Assembly (NCBI RefSeq): GCF_000374045.1
Contig: NZ_KB893317.1
Coordinates: 1-64,000 of the forward strand
Reading direction: 5' to 3'
From: Segetibacter koreensis DSM 18137
GTDB lineage: Bacteria; Bacteroidota; Bacteroidia; Chitinophagales; Chitinophagaceae
Length of the DNA stretch: 64,000 nucleotides
Within the stretch, counting starts at the first letter, position 1; the number at the start of each line of letters is the position of its first letter. This document shows, in pieces, positions 63,942 to 64,000 of the stretch. A program made the translations under genes and the position numbers. The notes beneath the pieces were generated by a model. That model was not told the DNA's origin, made no database searches, and was given only the letters and a program-made list of their open reading frames with translations.

Positions 63942-64000
63942 TGGTATCTATAAAAACAAATATCTGATATTTATTGCTTGCTGTTGTAGTTTTTAATCAA

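Overview
The window looks like a chromosomal segment of a member of the Bacteroidota, most likely the family Chitinophagaceae (family-level call is an inference). The reasons are a type IX secretion (T9SS) C-terminal signal on a giant secreted protein, a fused SecDF, several promoter boxes of the Bacteroidota type (TAnnTTTG, once with a perfect TTTG-N19 partner in front of a tRNA gene), low GC content, and the family profile of the housekeeping genes.

Positions 1 to about 9.55 kb are an accessory island lying against a tRNA-Leu(CAG) gene. From the left edge it holds the start of an IS110-family transposase with a structured non-coding leader (candidate bridge RNA), the wreck of a Toprim-domain mobilisation primase, and the 3' remnant of a secreted beta-helix protein with an F5/8 type C domain. 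Next comes an intact four-gene anti-phage operon (2710-6558), followed by a small coiled-coil gene, a block of intergenic repeats, the 3' remnant of a GH95 alpha-fucosidase, a small helix-turn-helix protein and a tyrosine recombinase beside the tRNA. The operon encodes a CD-NTase, a Cap2-like E2-E1 fusion, a Cap3-like JAMM peptidase and a DUF6602 protein with PD-(D/E)xK-type residues. This is a type II CBASS layout in which none of the best-known effectors is visible, so the DUF6602 protein is the probable effector. All four genes overlap end to start, and the CD-NTase ends in glycine, as expected for a Cap2 conjugation target. This is the most interesting system in the window.

From 9.8 kb on the region looks like ordinary core or flexible genome. 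It runs: a small membrane protein, SMC, HMG-CoA lyase, a secreted amidohydrolase, dodecin, an HD-domain protein, an OmpR-type two-component pair, the 1112-residue T9SS cargo protein, and a DegP/HtrA protease. Then come an MBOAT/SGNH pair for acylation of an exopolymer, an ArsR regulator with its own operator followed by an AHSA1-like protein, an S9 peptidase, a CHASE3-PAS sensor kinase and SecDF.

From 38.5 kb there is a heavy-metal efflux operon (small membrane protein, CzcC, CzcB and CzcA homologues). It is followed by a glycosyltransferase plus GDP-D-glycero-D-manno-heptose gene set (HddA-, GmhA- and HddC-like; no GmhB phosphatase). After that lie an FNR/ferredoxin reductase, Ogt, CsaA and OsmC group, a CehA/McbA-type metallohydrolase, an MscS channel, an esterase, an Omp85-like barrel protein, a TonB-dependent receptor, a RibD/DHFR-like reductase, and a GMC oxidoreductase with its small subunit. 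A dispersed intergenic repeat related to ACAAGAGTGCGACGCAACG occurs at several places, and two inverted relatives bracket the CBASS operon.
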